Shown here: one piece after another, positions 55,601-63,188 of the stretch
How positions within the stretch are numbered: position 1 is the stretch's first letter
Layout: each line of letters starts with the position of its first letter
From: Methylomicrobium lacus_A
GTDB taxonomy: Bacteria; Pseudomonadota; Gammaproteobacteria; Methylococcales; Methylomonadaceae
Direction of reading: 5' to 3'
NCBI RefSeq assembly: GCF_041897535.1
Contig: NZ_CP169217.1
Location: forward strand, 558,001 to 622,000
Length of the DNA: 64,000 nucleotides
Position numbers and translations under genes: made by a program
The notes under the pieces: model-generated
Seen by the model: only the letters and a program-made list of their open reading frames with translations
The model's database searches: none
What the model was told of the DNA's origin: nothing

Positions 55601-56009
55601 TTTGCGCGGCCTTGATCGTGAAGCTTTTGATAAAATAAGAAGAACCTTCGACATCGGCGATGAATTGCACCTGGTCCATCGCCCGGAGGTTCAGGTTTTC
55701 GAGCACCGGGATGTATTCGTCAAGAAAGCGTTCCTCGCGGCTATAGAAATGCAGGCGGTAATGCTCGACTTTTTGGCACGGATTCAGCAATCCTGCCGAC
55801 GGACAAGCTGCCGTCTGCAAGCGCTCCAGGTGCAGCATGTCTTTCAGCGCAAAGCGCGGCGGGACCAGCGCCTGATAATTCTCGGTCGCCAATGACCGAT
55901 ATTTCGCGCACAACGCGCGCCCCGCGTCCTTGCCCAAGGCGCGCTCGGCCAGTTTCAGCAAGTCATGCAGCCAGGTTTCGCCGGTTCCCTTCATCGCTGC
56001 CCCAGTCAT
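52611..56009 (-). CDS. NAD-dependent glutamate dehydrogenase, short form
   Basis: 1,132 residues matching the catalytic and C-terminal part of the large NAD-GDH family (Bac_GDH type; ~1,600 residues in the 180-kDa class). The N-terminal ACT-containing ~450 residues are missing, which brings it near the 115-kDa class. Visible motifs are RGGIRWSDRPDDFRGEILG, the substrate Lys in VPTGAKGGFV, SGGSHGYNHK, and VVGVGSMDGDVFGNGML with a nucleotide-binding role. It deaminates glutamate to 2-oxoglutarate. The start overlaps the HATPase gene stop (ATGA); an ATG at 55994 is an alternative. The convergent amiC side is empty. Confidence 0.9.
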   Translation of the reverse strand: MTGAAMKGTGETWLHDLLKLAERALGKDAGRALCAKYRSLATENYQALVPPRFALKDMLHLERLQTAACPSAGLLNPCQKVEHYRLHFYSREERFLDEYIPVLENLNLRAMDQVQFIADVEGSSYFIKSFTIKAAQNPCAPIARLRPRLLAAIQAILERRVENDALNKLIILTGMDWQGIDVLRAYRNYYLQLAHRTTRASIHRALLCNPGVALSLFHYFDARFRPYQAGEDAETREEQALLPMHLELLQSLEKVADLNDDRILRNLFNLIDATMRCNFHLRRQSPDYAIAFKIDSLGVIEMPPPKPQYEIYVHAATMQGIHLRAGKVSRGGIRWSDRPDDFRGEILGLMQTQISKNALIVPTGAKGGFVLTSIGLRGDVDVKEAGKQAYLALIRGLLDLTDNYDEAQAVSHPPHLVVYDDPDPYLVVAADKGTAQFSDIANALSKDYRFWLGDAFASGGSHGYNHKVLGITARGAWECVKRHFRELGKDIQSEAFSVVGVGSMDGDVFGNGMLLSPAIRLRAAFSGQHIFIDPNPPEGEAALRERKRLFELPGSTWNDYDRTLLSQGGGIYSRAAKDIPLSPEVKKWLGVHYRSLDGESLIRYLLTAETDLLWLGGIGTYVKAGSEKHEEVADRANDNVRVDAALLRAKVVGEGANLGFTQLARIEYGLKGGRINTDAVDNSAGVDTSDHEVNLKIFLTLLTKKNRLVGGQALFAEMTEQVSRLVLADNYAQSQCLSLEQLRAAESAAPFFQVAERLEAAGFFEGASELFPGEKDVQSRPAKAITRPEFAVLMSAAKMFLTGEIQESSALLGDPCCDAYLSAYFPDPIVKDYQDALSLHPLAEQIKATFISNKIINQAGCRFLSTPTDGDKNDLSERIHWYLGFERLLDADELRRRIERLDNQVPAAQQYQCLLDIENRLDRLCGWVLRHQRRIRSDAASMERYRRYLQDAWRYFGEQVDLNATPAAARLAHYEGRGLDRELALRMAFIAGLDDFLWLVDLAAKAQQDFAAVSRRYREITALLRLDTVFERLNLLPSQDVWQARVGGALREKLMTLTGDVLLDSVASSAPSCDAYFAACKEPGEMRRYFDLVEEVGDLTPTHLYPYLVLCNQMERWVAGLSAPSNGFDAGR

Positions 56010-56431
56010 TTCAGATGCTTGATGATTTCGAGCACGTTACCGTCGTTGATCCGATTGTAGGTGACCGAGTCCATGAACGTGCGAATGAAAAAAATACCCA
56101 TGCCGCCTTCCTTCGGATGCTCGAAATCCGGAATGTCGACCTTCTCCAGATCGAAGCCCTGGCCATGGTCGTACACCTTGATATTCAATTCCTGATCGTC
56201 GATATGAATCGTGATTCGGACCGTGTCCTTCGGATCATTGTAATTGGCATGCTTGATCGCATTGGCGGTCGCCTCGGTCAACACCAGATTCAGATGGTAA
56301 GCCAGGGCCTCGCGATCGCCGGCATATTCCTCCAGATCCTTCGCAATCTGTTCACCGATACTGCCGATCAGATTCAGATACTTGGTCTGCGTCGGGATGA
56401 TCACTTCAACCTGGATAATGGGATCGCACAT
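56006..56431 (-). CDS. HATPase anti-sigma-factor-type (RsbW-like) protein
   Basis: I use ATG 56431, which has GAAGG upstream. 141 residues of the GHKL ATP-binding fold: N-box LVLTEATANAIKHANY, G1-box VYDHGQGFDLE, G2 region EGGMGIFFIRTFMD. This is the RsbW/SpoIIAB-like switch-kinase family, which phosphorylates STAS antagonists. The STAS gene lies directly upstream, and the glutamate dehydrogenase start overlaps its stop by four bases. Its sigma factor or other client is not in the window. Confidence 0.88.
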   Translation of the reverse strand: MCDPIIQVEVIIPTQTKYLNLIGSIGEQIAKDLEEYAGDREALAYHLNLVLTEATANAIKHANYNDPKDTVRITIHIDDQELNIKVYDHGQGFDLEKVDIPDFEHPKEGGMGIFFIRTFMDSVTYNRINDGNVLEIIKHLK

Positions 56432-56440
56432 GGTCAACCT

Positions 56441-56779
56441 TCAACTGTCACTTCCTAGGGCTTCTGTTAGATCACCATAAATCTCAAAAATTCGGTTCAG
56501 CCGTGTTAATTCGAACATCGACAGCACCTGCTGCTTACAGCCCGCCAAAATAAAGCGGCCCGACTTCGCCATCACGTTCTTGTGCCCGGACAACAGAGCG
56601 CCGAGCCCCGAACTGTCGATGAAGCGCACCTTGTCCAATTGCACGACGATATTGACCTCGCCCTGCTCGATCAGGCGCAGAAACATCTCTTTCAAGCCGG
56701 CCGAATTGTGCGCATCGATGCGCTCCTCAAGCACATTCAACACACTGTAGCCGTTGATTTTCTCCAGATTCGCATTCAT
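56441..56779 (-). CDS. STAS-domain anti-sigma antagonist
   Basis: The ATG at 56779 follows GGAAG; an open frame extends to 56833 without a ribosome site. 112 residues with the STAS core: NGYSVLNVLEERIDAHNS, then VQLDKVRFIDSSGLGALLSG, where the Ser of DSSGLG is the usual phosphorylation site. It should be the partner of the RsbW-like protein 10 bp downstream. In such pairs dephosphorylated STAS protein frees the client. Confidence 0.9.
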   Translation of the reverse strand: MNANLEKINGYSVLNVLEERIDAHNSAGLKEMFLRLIEQGEVNIVVQLDKVRFIDSSGLGALLSGHKNVMAKSGRFILAGCKQQVLSMFELTRLNRIFEIYGDLTEALGSDS

Positions 56780-57071
56780 CGCTGCTTCCATTTTATCGTT
56801 GTTCTGATTAAATCCCGCCTCTTGCCGGACCACGCCGGCAGGCTTCCCCGATTTCCCGCTGGCGAAGCCATTTTGAGCGGCCGGATCGTGACCATCGCTG
56901 GACTTTCGTTTCCCGGCTGATTATCATGCGAAGGACATCGTCTGTAAACGGTGTTCCGCTCCTAATCGCTCAGACAAACAAACACACTGTCTTGCTCATC
57001 GGCCATCAGCGCCGGAGCGTGGCCTTTCGCTGAGTGTACCATAATAACTATAAAGCTATTTGAGGTGTTCG

Positions 57072-57584
57072 ATGTTAGAAAAACTGCAACCCGCCCCGAT
57101 GTTCAGAGCGCTGAACCAGAACGGTCAACTGGTCAGCCTGTACGATTTCGCCGGCGACAAAAACATCGTCTTGTATTTCTATCCGAAAGACGACACCCCC
57201 GGCTGCACGATCGAAGCCAACGACTTTACCGCGCTCGCCGACGAATTCGCCAAGCTCGATACGGTCGTGATCGGCGTCAGCAAGGACACTTGCCAATGCC
57301 ATGTCGATTTCATCAAGAAATATGACTTGAAAGTGGAACTGCTCGCGGACACCAAGGGCGAAATGTGCGTGAATTACGGGGTCTGGCGCGAACGCGAGAA
57401 AAACGGCGTTAAAAGCATGCACATCCTGCGTTCGACCTTCATCATCGACAAGGACGGCATCCTGCAGGACGTCGCCTACGGGGTCACACCGGAAGGCCAT
57501 GCCCAGGCGACGCTGGACAAGCTGAAAAATCCGCAGCCTGAAGAACAGGAAGCGGCGGGGGAGGCAGAAGCCCCGACTGAATAA
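57072..57584 (+). CDS. bcp: Thiol peroxidase Bcp/PrxQ
   Basis: 170 residues from ATG 57072. The thioredoxin-like fold has YFYPKDDTPGCTIEANDF with the peroxidatic Cys 45. The usual E. coli-type resolving Cys five residues later is Asn here. Instead KDTCQCHVDF gives Cys 74 and Cys 76, close to where another PrxQ subtype has its resolving Cys. The C-terminus ends in an acidic tail (QPEEQEAAGEAEAPTE) that is unusual for Bcp. It reduces peroxides with thioredoxin. It is divergent from the STAS operon. Confidence 0.93.
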   Translation: MLEKLQPAPMFRALNQNGQLVSLYDFAGDKNIVLYFYPKDDTPGCTIEANDFTALADEFAKLDTVVIGVSKDTCQCHVDFIKKYDLKVELLADTKGEMCVNYGVWREREKNGVKSMHILRSTFIIDKDGILQDVAYGVTPEGHAQATLDKLKNPQPEEQEAAGEAEAPTE

Positions 57585-57602
57585 GCACTCTTCGGCCGGA
57601 TG

Positions 57603-57625
57603 GTGGGCGGAAAGTCTCCGCCCAC
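57603..57625. terminator. GTGGGCGGA hairpin between convergent genes
   Basis: GTGGGCGGA (57603-57611) and TCCGCCCAC (57617-57625) pair around a short loop, 18 bp past the bcp stop. No T-run follows. It may end bcp and the opposing 723-residue gene. Confidence 0.55.
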
Positions 57626-57747
57626 TAAAGGAATATGACTACCCCGTTCCTGCGCTGTGTGATGCTGGAACGTCACGGGCTGCACTATCACGCCGGAGCG
57701 CGGGAACGATGCAAAATACCTCGCTGGCTGAGCGAAGTCGAAGCCGG

Positions 57748-59919
57748 CTAGCCGTTCACCGACCCTTGCAGTCGGGTCATCCACGGTTCTTTCGTATGCG
57801 GATCGACATGGAACGCGAGCGCTTCGGGTTTGTGCAACAACCCTTCCTCGCCGGAGGCATGCGGATTGAGCTGGCGTTTTTCGACGAAGTCGATCAGCCG
57901 GCGGGTGTTGTAGATCAACAGCACCCGGTTGCCGTTTTGCACCGGATAAATCTGGTAGGCCACGTTACTCTCGTCAAACGCCGGATTGCGCGCGAGCAAT
58001 CCTGCCAACCGGTCCTGGTCTCCCAGGGACAGCACGTTCAACAGCGAATCATAGCGCCAGGCGATGATCAGGCGCAAATGCTCGGCCAGGCCGCCGTCCC
58101 CCTGCTTCTCCCGCAAGATTTCCACCTGCTGGTCGGACAAGAGGAAGCTTTCGGCGACCAGATAATGCTTGCCGCGCTCGCCGTCGTTCGCGAACAGCGC
58201 CAGTTTGTCGAGCGCCGGGTCTTCGAGCGCGTTCAGAAACGATTCGGGCGAACGGATGTGCTTGTAGACGGTGATCACCCAGGGCAGCGCACGGCCGGCT
58301 TCTTCGAAGCGCGACTTCACGCTGTCGATCACGCCGGAGCGGAACAGTTCTTCCTCGCGCCCGTGCGGCTTCACGATGAAGGCATCGACCGCCGCGATCT
58401 GGGTATGGAAGCCGGCTTCCTTGAACTGCTTGACCAGGTTCGAATAACGCGGATGATAGGGGATGCTGGTACCGTCATAGAGCAGGTTGTAGCCGAAGGT
58501 GCGCGCATGATCGGCGACCATGTCGCGCAGGCGGTTCGCGAACGGCTCGACATAGACATAATCGTCGCTGTGATGGCCGGCGGTGGTCAGCACCAGGTAT
58601 AAATCGCTGACCTTGCGGAACTCGTCCAATGACGCGATCACGAAATTGTCGCCGCACTGGGCTTTGGCGATCTCCTCGACCGCGGTCTTGCCGGAGCCGG
58701 CGCCGCCCATGCACATGAACAGCTTCGGGTTCGCATCCGGGGTTTTGCCTTCAAAAATGGCCGCTTTGGCCGCTTCCAGCTTCGCGATGATGTGGCCGAG
58801 CCGTTCGTAGGCGATTTCGACGCCGCGTTTCAGTCTCTCGTCGCCATCGGCCGCGATCAGCAAACGGATTTTCAATGCCTCGTTATTGGCCAGCTTGAAA
58901 ATCGGCGTTTTGACGCCTTCGCATTGCCTGAGCAGTTCCATCAGCTCGGTATGGCTCGGCAGACGCAGACCGGTCAGCATGTTGATGTCCAGGCAGAACA
59001 GCGGCGCCACCTCATCCGCACCGACACGAACGCCGTCGATATCGTGTTTTCCCGCCTCGCGCAGCGATTCGGTGCCCGGCAAATAACCGATCACCCGCTC
59101 GGAAACCCGGCGCGGAAAATCCGCGAAATGTTTGCCCGCCACGAAGTCTTCTTCATGCACGCTGTCGAGCGGCACCAAACCGCCGTCGATTCTGACCAGG
59201 CAGTCGATGCCGTCCTCGGTGCGATGCGACAAAAACGGAATACCGCCGACGAAGGTTTTATGTTCCGGCCATTTGCCGAAAGCGTTCGGCTGGTTTTGCA
59301 GGCTTTGCGTACGCGAGGGATCGAGCGCATGTTCAAACGCGGTCGTCAGCGCGTCCAGCGAACTGCTCTGATCATGCAACGCCTGCGCGTCCTCGGCGCT
59401 CAGCCGGCGAAAATCGATGCCGGCCTCATAAACGCTCTTGAAGGCCGGCAGCTTGCCGAGCACGGTCATGAAAAAATCGAGCGTGATCCGGTTGCCGTAC
59501 GAAAACGGCCGAATCCTGCGCATCTTCAGATAGAATCCGGCCAAGCGCTCGGCGATGTCGGCGGTGCGGATCACGAAGCCGTTATTGTCGAAAACGGCCG
59601 TGTCGCGGCACTTTTCATCGTCAAGCACGAGCCCCGCCACCGCCTTGCGGAATTGCTGGCGCTTGCCCGGATCGAGCATCGAGCCCGGGCGGTGCCTGAC
59701 GGTCAACTGTTCCTTCCAGTCCTGATACATCTCCCGGTGAATGTGCGAGAACAGCTCGGTCAGATAGGTCACACGCTTGGTCTGATCGTGCGAAACGGTC
59801 GCCTCGTTCTCCTGGCGCAGCGCCGACAGCAGCACGCAGCCGCGCGCAATCGCCAAGACCGTGCGCAATTTCTTCAGTTGCTTATATCCCGGAATAGGGG
59901 GAAGGTCATTATTATTCAT
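57748..59919 (-). CDS. Fic-like segment fused to zeta-toxin-like P-loop kinase
   Basis: 723 residues, cytosolic. Around residues 120-200 the text resembles the Fic core, but the HPFx[D/E]GNGR motif reads RPFSYGNR (137-144) and lacks the catalytic His. It is followed by TLDFFMTVLG and an EAGIDFRRLS stretch like the helix after the Fic motif. Residues ~400-560 resemble zeta toxins: Walker A GGAGSGKT (405-412), then VIASLDEFRK, YNLLYDGTSI and AAVDAFIVKPHGREEELF. The last ~150 residues are unassigned. Zeta kinases phosphorylate UDP-GlcNAc-type substrates or proteins; whether this one is a toxin is unknown. No small antitoxin gene is adjacent. tusA lies 64 bp upstream on the same strand. Confidence 0.7.
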   Translation of the reverse strand: MNNNDLPPIPGYKQLKKLRTVLAIARGCVLLSALRQENEATVSHDQTKRVTYLTELFSHIHREMYQDWKEQLTVRHRPGSMLDPGKRQQFRKAVAGLVLDDEKCRDTAVFDNNGFVIRTADIAERLAGFYLKMRRIRPFSYGNRITLDFFMTVLGKLPAFKSVYEAGIDFRRLSAEDAQALHDQSSSLDALTTAFEHALDPSRTQSLQNQPNAFGKWPEHKTFVGGIPFLSHRTEDGIDCLVRIDGGLVPLDSVHEEDFVAGKHFADFPRRVSERVIGYLPGTESLREAGKHDIDGVRVGADEVAPLFCLDINMLTGLRLPSHTELMELLRQCEGVKTPIFKLANNEALKIRLLIAADGDERLKRGVEIAYERLGHIIAKLEAAKAAIFEGKTPDANPKLFMCMGGAGSGKTAVEEIAKAQCGDNFVIASLDEFRKVSDLYLVLTTAGHHSDDYVYVEPFANRLRDMVADHARTFGYNLLYDGTSIPYHPRYSNLVKQFKEAGFHTQIAAVDAFIVKPHGREEELFRSGVIDSVKSRFEEAGRALPWVITVYKHIRSPESFLNALEDPALDKLALFANDGERGKHYLVAESFLLSDQQVEILREKQGDGGLAEHLRLIIAWRYDSLLNVLSLGDQDRLAGLLARNPAFDESNVAYQIYPVQNGNRVLLIYNTRRLIDFVEKRQLNPHASGEEGLLHKPEALAFHVDPHTKEPWMTRLQGSVNG

Positions 59920-59983
59920 AAATCACGAAAGAAGGCGGGAAAGACGAAGCCGCGGAAAAACGCCCAAAACGGCCAATGGCCGC

Positions 59984-60214
59984 TTATTTTTTGCGGATAT
60001 AAAAGATCTGCTGTCCCGCGTGCCGGGCAAACTCGATGATCTTATGCCCGGACTGGTCCGAATAAACGCCGATATCCAGATGCGCGGCCGGGTCGGTCGC
60101 GATCATTTTGACCACGGCGCCGCTGTCCATGTCCAGCAACGCTTTTTTCAGGCGCAGGAGCGGCAGCGGGCAATGCAGGCCCGTCGCGTCGACTTCGATA
60201 TCAAATTCAACCAT
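59984..60214 (-). CDS. TusA/SirA-family sulfur carrier protein
   Basis: 76 residues. The CPxP motif is HCPLPLLRLKKAL near residue 15, with the sulfur-carrying Cys, then VVKMIATDPAAHLDI and FYIRKK at the end. Members pass persulfide sulfur for tRNA thiolation or in sulfur oxidation. It is divergent from cysG, with ~80 bp between starts, and upstream of the Fic/zeta-like gene on the same strand. Confidence 0.9.
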   Translation of the reverse strand: MVEFDIEVDATGLHCPLPLLRLKKALLDMDSGAVVKMIATDPAAHLDIGVYSDQSGHKIIEFARHAGQQIFYIRKK

Positions 60215-60295
60215 CGTTCGATTTTAACTGTAAAGACTCGGTAAAGACGCCCTATAATACCATTCTCCCAACTCTCCGAGAATGATCGCAGCGAA

Positions 60296-61681
60296 ATGGA
60301 TTATTTCCCTCTTTTTATCAACCTCAAGGACCAGCCCTGCCTGGTTATCGGCGGCGGCGAAGTGGCCGCCAGAAAGATCGAACTGTTGTCCCGGGCCGGC
60401 GCCCGCATCACCGTGGTGGCCGAGGAAATCGGCGGCAGCGTCGCCTCGATCCAAACCAGCCCGCCGTTGACCCTGCTGCAAAAGCGCTTTGCGGCCGAGG
60501 ATCTGGGCGATTTTCGGCTGGTCGTATCGGCGACCGACGACGGCGAAACCAACGCCTGGGTCTCCCGCCTCGCTCGGGAACGGAACATTCCGGTCAACGT
60601 GGTCGACAACCCCACGCTATGCAGCTTCATCTTCCCGGCGATCATCGACAGGTCGCCGGTGGTCGCGGCGGTCTCCTCGGGCGGCGCCTCGCCGGTGCTG
60701 GCGCGGCTGCTTCGGGCCAAGATCGAAAGCGTCGTGCCGCCGAGTTACGGCCGCCTGGCCCGGCTTGCCGAAAAGTATCGAACTCAGGTCAAAGAGACGA
60801 TTGCAAAGCCCGCGCTGCGGCGGATATTCTGGGAAAACCTGTTCCAGGGTCGCGCCGCCGAACTGGTGTATGCGGGCAAGGACGAAGAAGCCGAGCGCAC
60901 TCTTCGGGACAGCCTGGCGCAAACCGATACCCAACAAGCTACCGGCGAAGTCTACCTGATCGGCGCGGGGCCAGGAGCCCCCGATTTATTGACCTTTCGC
61001 GCCTTGCGGCTGATGCAGCAGGCCGACGTGATCGTTTATGACCGCCTGGTCACGCCGGAGATTCTCGATCTGGCGCGGCGCGATGCGGAAAGGATTTATG
61101 TCGGCAAGCAGCGCGATGACCATACCCTGCCCCAGGAATCGATCAATGTCTTGCTGGCAGACCTCGCCAAAGCCGGCAAGCGCGTCGCGCGGCTGAAAGG
61201 CGGCGACCCCTTCATTTTCGGCCGCGGCGGCGAGGAAATCGAAACCCTGATGCAGCAAGACATCCCTTTTCAGGTCGTGCCCGGCATCACCGCCGCCTCC
61301 GGCTGCGCGACCTATGCCGGCATTCCGCTGACGCACCGCGATCATGCGCAGTCCTGCACCTTCGTGACCGGCCATCTGAAAGACGGCACGGTCAATCTGA
61401 ACTGGACGCAACTGGCCGCGCCGAACCAGACGGTCGTGATCTACATGGGCTTGGTCGGACTGGAACAGATTTGCGCGGCGCTGATCGCCCACGGCAGCCC
61501 CAAAGACCTGCCGATCGCGTTGGTTCAGCAAGGCACCACCGAGCATCAGCGGGTGATTACCGGCACGCTCGCCACGCTGCCGGCCCAGGTCGCCGACGAA
61601 CAGATCAAGGCGCCGACGCTGATCATCATCGGCACGGTCGTGAGCCTGCACAGCAAGCTGGAATGGTTCAAGACGACATAA
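60296..61681 (+). CDS. cysG: Siroheme synthase CysG
   Basis: 461 residues (E. coli 457), the three-function fusion. The N-terminal precorrin-2 dehydrogenase/ferrochelatase half has LVIGGGEVAARKIELL and the catalytic Asp in SATDDGETNAW. The C-terminal SUMT methyltransferase starts VYLIGAGPGAPDLLT, with VIVYDRLVTPEIL and RLKGGDPFIFGRGGEE. It makes siroheme for sulfite and nitrite reductases from uroporphyrinogen III. It is monocistronic here. Confidence 0.96.
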   Translation: MDYFPLFINLKDQPCLVIGGGEVAARKIELLSRAGARITVVAEEIGGSVASIQTSPPLTLLQKRFAAEDLGDFRLVVSATDDGETNAWVSRLARERNIPVNVVDNPTLCSFIFPAIIDRSPVVAAVSSGGASPVLARLLRAKIESVVPPSYGRLARLAEKYRTQVKETIAKPALRRIFWENLFQGRAAELVYAGKDEEAERTLRDSLAQTDTQQATGEVYLIGAGPGAPDLLTFRALRLMQQADVIVYDRLVTPEILDLARRDAERIYVGKQRDDHTLPQESINVLLADLAKAGKRVARLKGGDPFIFGRGGEEIETLMQQDIPFQVVPGITAASGCATYAGIPLTHRDHAQSCTFVTGHLKDGTVNLNWTQLAAPNQTVVIYMGLVGLEQICAALIAHGSPKDLPIALVQQGTTEHQRVITGTLATLPAQVADEQIKAPTLIIIGTVVSLHSKLEWFKTT

Positions 61682-61953
61682 AGGCGCCGCTAGTTGAATC
61701 GCCTAGCCCCAAACGGGCGTAAATCAACGGATTTTCGCCCGGAACGCTAGCCCTGATCGTCAATCCTTGCGATAATAACGCCGGTTCAATTCAGTCTGTG
61801 TTCATTGTCGGCAGCGATAATGGTTCGCAACGAATTGATAGCGCCGAGCGAAAAGAATAAGAATTGAAATTTCCTGTTAAATTCCTTATCCTTAGCGAGT
61901 TTAACCATTCATCGGACTGTTCTGCAGTCCTTTCACCATCAAGAGAGGTCAAC

Positions 61954-62292
61954 ATGAAAAAATCATTAGCCACATTCGCGGGTATCGCTTTGATCACATT
62001 GAGCGGCCAAGCTTTCTCCAGCGAAGCTAACGAAATCGGCAAAAAAATCTATGATCGTTCTTTCGGCCGTGGCTGCGGCACTTGCCACGACATCGCTTCT
62101 AACCCACAATTGCCTGCTTTGATCAAAGCCGGCACCCTGGACAGAGCGAAATTCGAACAAGTTCTGCGTGACGGCAGAGGCGGCATGCCAAAAGCGCTGG
62201 ATGAAATCATGAAAAACCCAGCCGTTAAAAAAGCCGGCCTGACCGAAGAACTGGCGATCGACGATTTGTACGAATATCTGAAAAACAAATAA
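61954..62292 (+). CDS. Small periplasmic cytochrome c
   Basis: AGAGG precedes the ATG at 61954 (the open frame starts earlier at 61864). A signal peptide (SGQAFS) and a single haem site CGTCH give a 112-residue precursor. The likely axial Met is in GRGGMPKALDE. Class I, mono-haem. The role is electron transfer in the periplasm; the partner is unknown. A bidirectional terminator follows ~100 bp later. The upstream ~270 bp gap holds only its promoter region. Confidence 0.92.
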   Translation: MKKSLATFAGIALITLSGQAFSSEANEIGKKIYDRSFGRGCGTCHDIASNPQLPALIKAGTLDRAKFEQVLRDGRGGMPKALDEIMKNPAVKKAGLTEELAIDDLYEYLKNK

Positions 62293-62389
62293 GCCTCTGC
62301 GCTTGGCAGGGTGTTGTATGACACCCTGCTCTAGGCCGCGAGTGGATTTTCGTAAACGCCAGTTTGTTTACCCAAATTCATCAGCCAAT

Positions 62390-62429
62390 AAAAAAGCCGC
62401 GTCTGCCAACTGGCACACGCGGCTTTTTT
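62390..62429. terminator. Bidirectional intrinsic terminator
   Basis: AAAAAAGCCGCGT (62390-62402) and ACGCGGCTTTTTT (62417-62429) form a 13-bp stem with A and T runs. It lies between the convergent cytochrome and coiled-coil membrane protein genes and can end both. Confidence 0.92.
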
Positions 62430-62447
62430 ATTTTCCGCAACAAACGC

Positions 62448-63047
62448 TTATTGTTTGTGCAGATAATTCTTGATCGTTTGACGGTAAGCCAAAAGATTCA
62501 GATTTTTAAACCAGATACCGGCGACCGCCGCGAGCATCAAGCCGCAGGACGCCAGACTGACATAGATCAGGCGCTTCAACTGCGACATCTCTTGCAGCAC
62601 CTGCGCGTTGGTTTCGGCCGCCTTCTCGACTTTTTGCGCCGGCTCCGAATAAGAGCGCAGCACCTTCACGTCGTTTTTCAAATCCTCGATCGTGCCCAAA
62701 GAGCTTGCCGCCGTCCCCGTCTTGATGCTGTCTTCGAGCATCCTGAGCTTGCTTTCGATCGAACCGCTGACCAGACCGATCACTTGGCCTTTCAACGCAT
62801 TCACTTCGGAGCTCAACACCGAATTGCCCTCGCCCGCATTCGCTGTCATCTGCTGTTTTTTCAGATAAGCACCGGACGGATAGGGCGGAACCACAAAATA
62901 ACCGAGCACCGCGACCAAAACCGTCAACAGGCAAACAGTCCGCAGCAAAAATCGATTAGTCTTGATCAAAGCCTGAGTCGAGGGGATGCTTTGCAGCCTG
63001 CCTCGCACCTCGATGATCTGTGAATGAAATTCTTGATTTTCGCTCAT
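62448..63047 (-). CDS. Membrane protein with periplasmic coiled coil, unknown
   Basis: I use the ATG at 63047 (MSENQEF). 199 residues: a helix near 35-57 (LLRTVCLLTVLVAVLGYFVV), a largely helical middle with heptad-like spacing (NALKGQVIGLVSGSIESKL; TIEDLKNDVKVLR), and a second helix near 157-177 (IYVSLASCGLMLAAVAGIWF). Both ends should face the cytosol. No family is recognised. It follows argG's 3' end on the same strand by ~140 bp. Confidence 0.7.
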   Translation of the reverse strand: MSENQEFHSQIIEVRGRLQSIPSTQALIKTNRFLLRTVCLLTVLVAVLGYFVVPPYPSGAYLKKQQMTANAGEGNSVLSSEVNALKGQVIGLVSGSIESKLRMLEDSIKTGTAASSLGTIEDLKNDVKVLRSYSEPAQKVEKAAETNAQVLQEMSQLKRLIYVSLASCGLMLAAVAGIWFKNLNLLAYRQTIKNYLHKQ

Positions 63048-63188
63048 CAAATAACGCCTCTTGAACCGGATAGTTGGCCCCCCTCTATCCGGCCCCATTC
63101 TTTTTATAGTTATGAAAAGATCGTAATGCTATGACTCGGCACGAATTATACAAGCTAATCGATCATCGCCGCATATAATTTTTGCGAA

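Noticed and set aside
54123..55895. 590-residue open frame antisense to glutamate dehydrogenase
   Set aside because: Shadow frame with low-complexity Arg/Gln-rich text.
57700..57750. Possible coding tail around the phrase GGCTGAGCGAAGTCGAAGCC
   Set aside because: This phrase is a short intergenic repeat type that I recall from many bacterial genomes; no frame of note extends through it.
58792..60039. Open frame antisense to the Fic/zeta-like gene
   Set aside because: Composition is shadow-like; the minus strand has the Walker A and other motifs in the right order.
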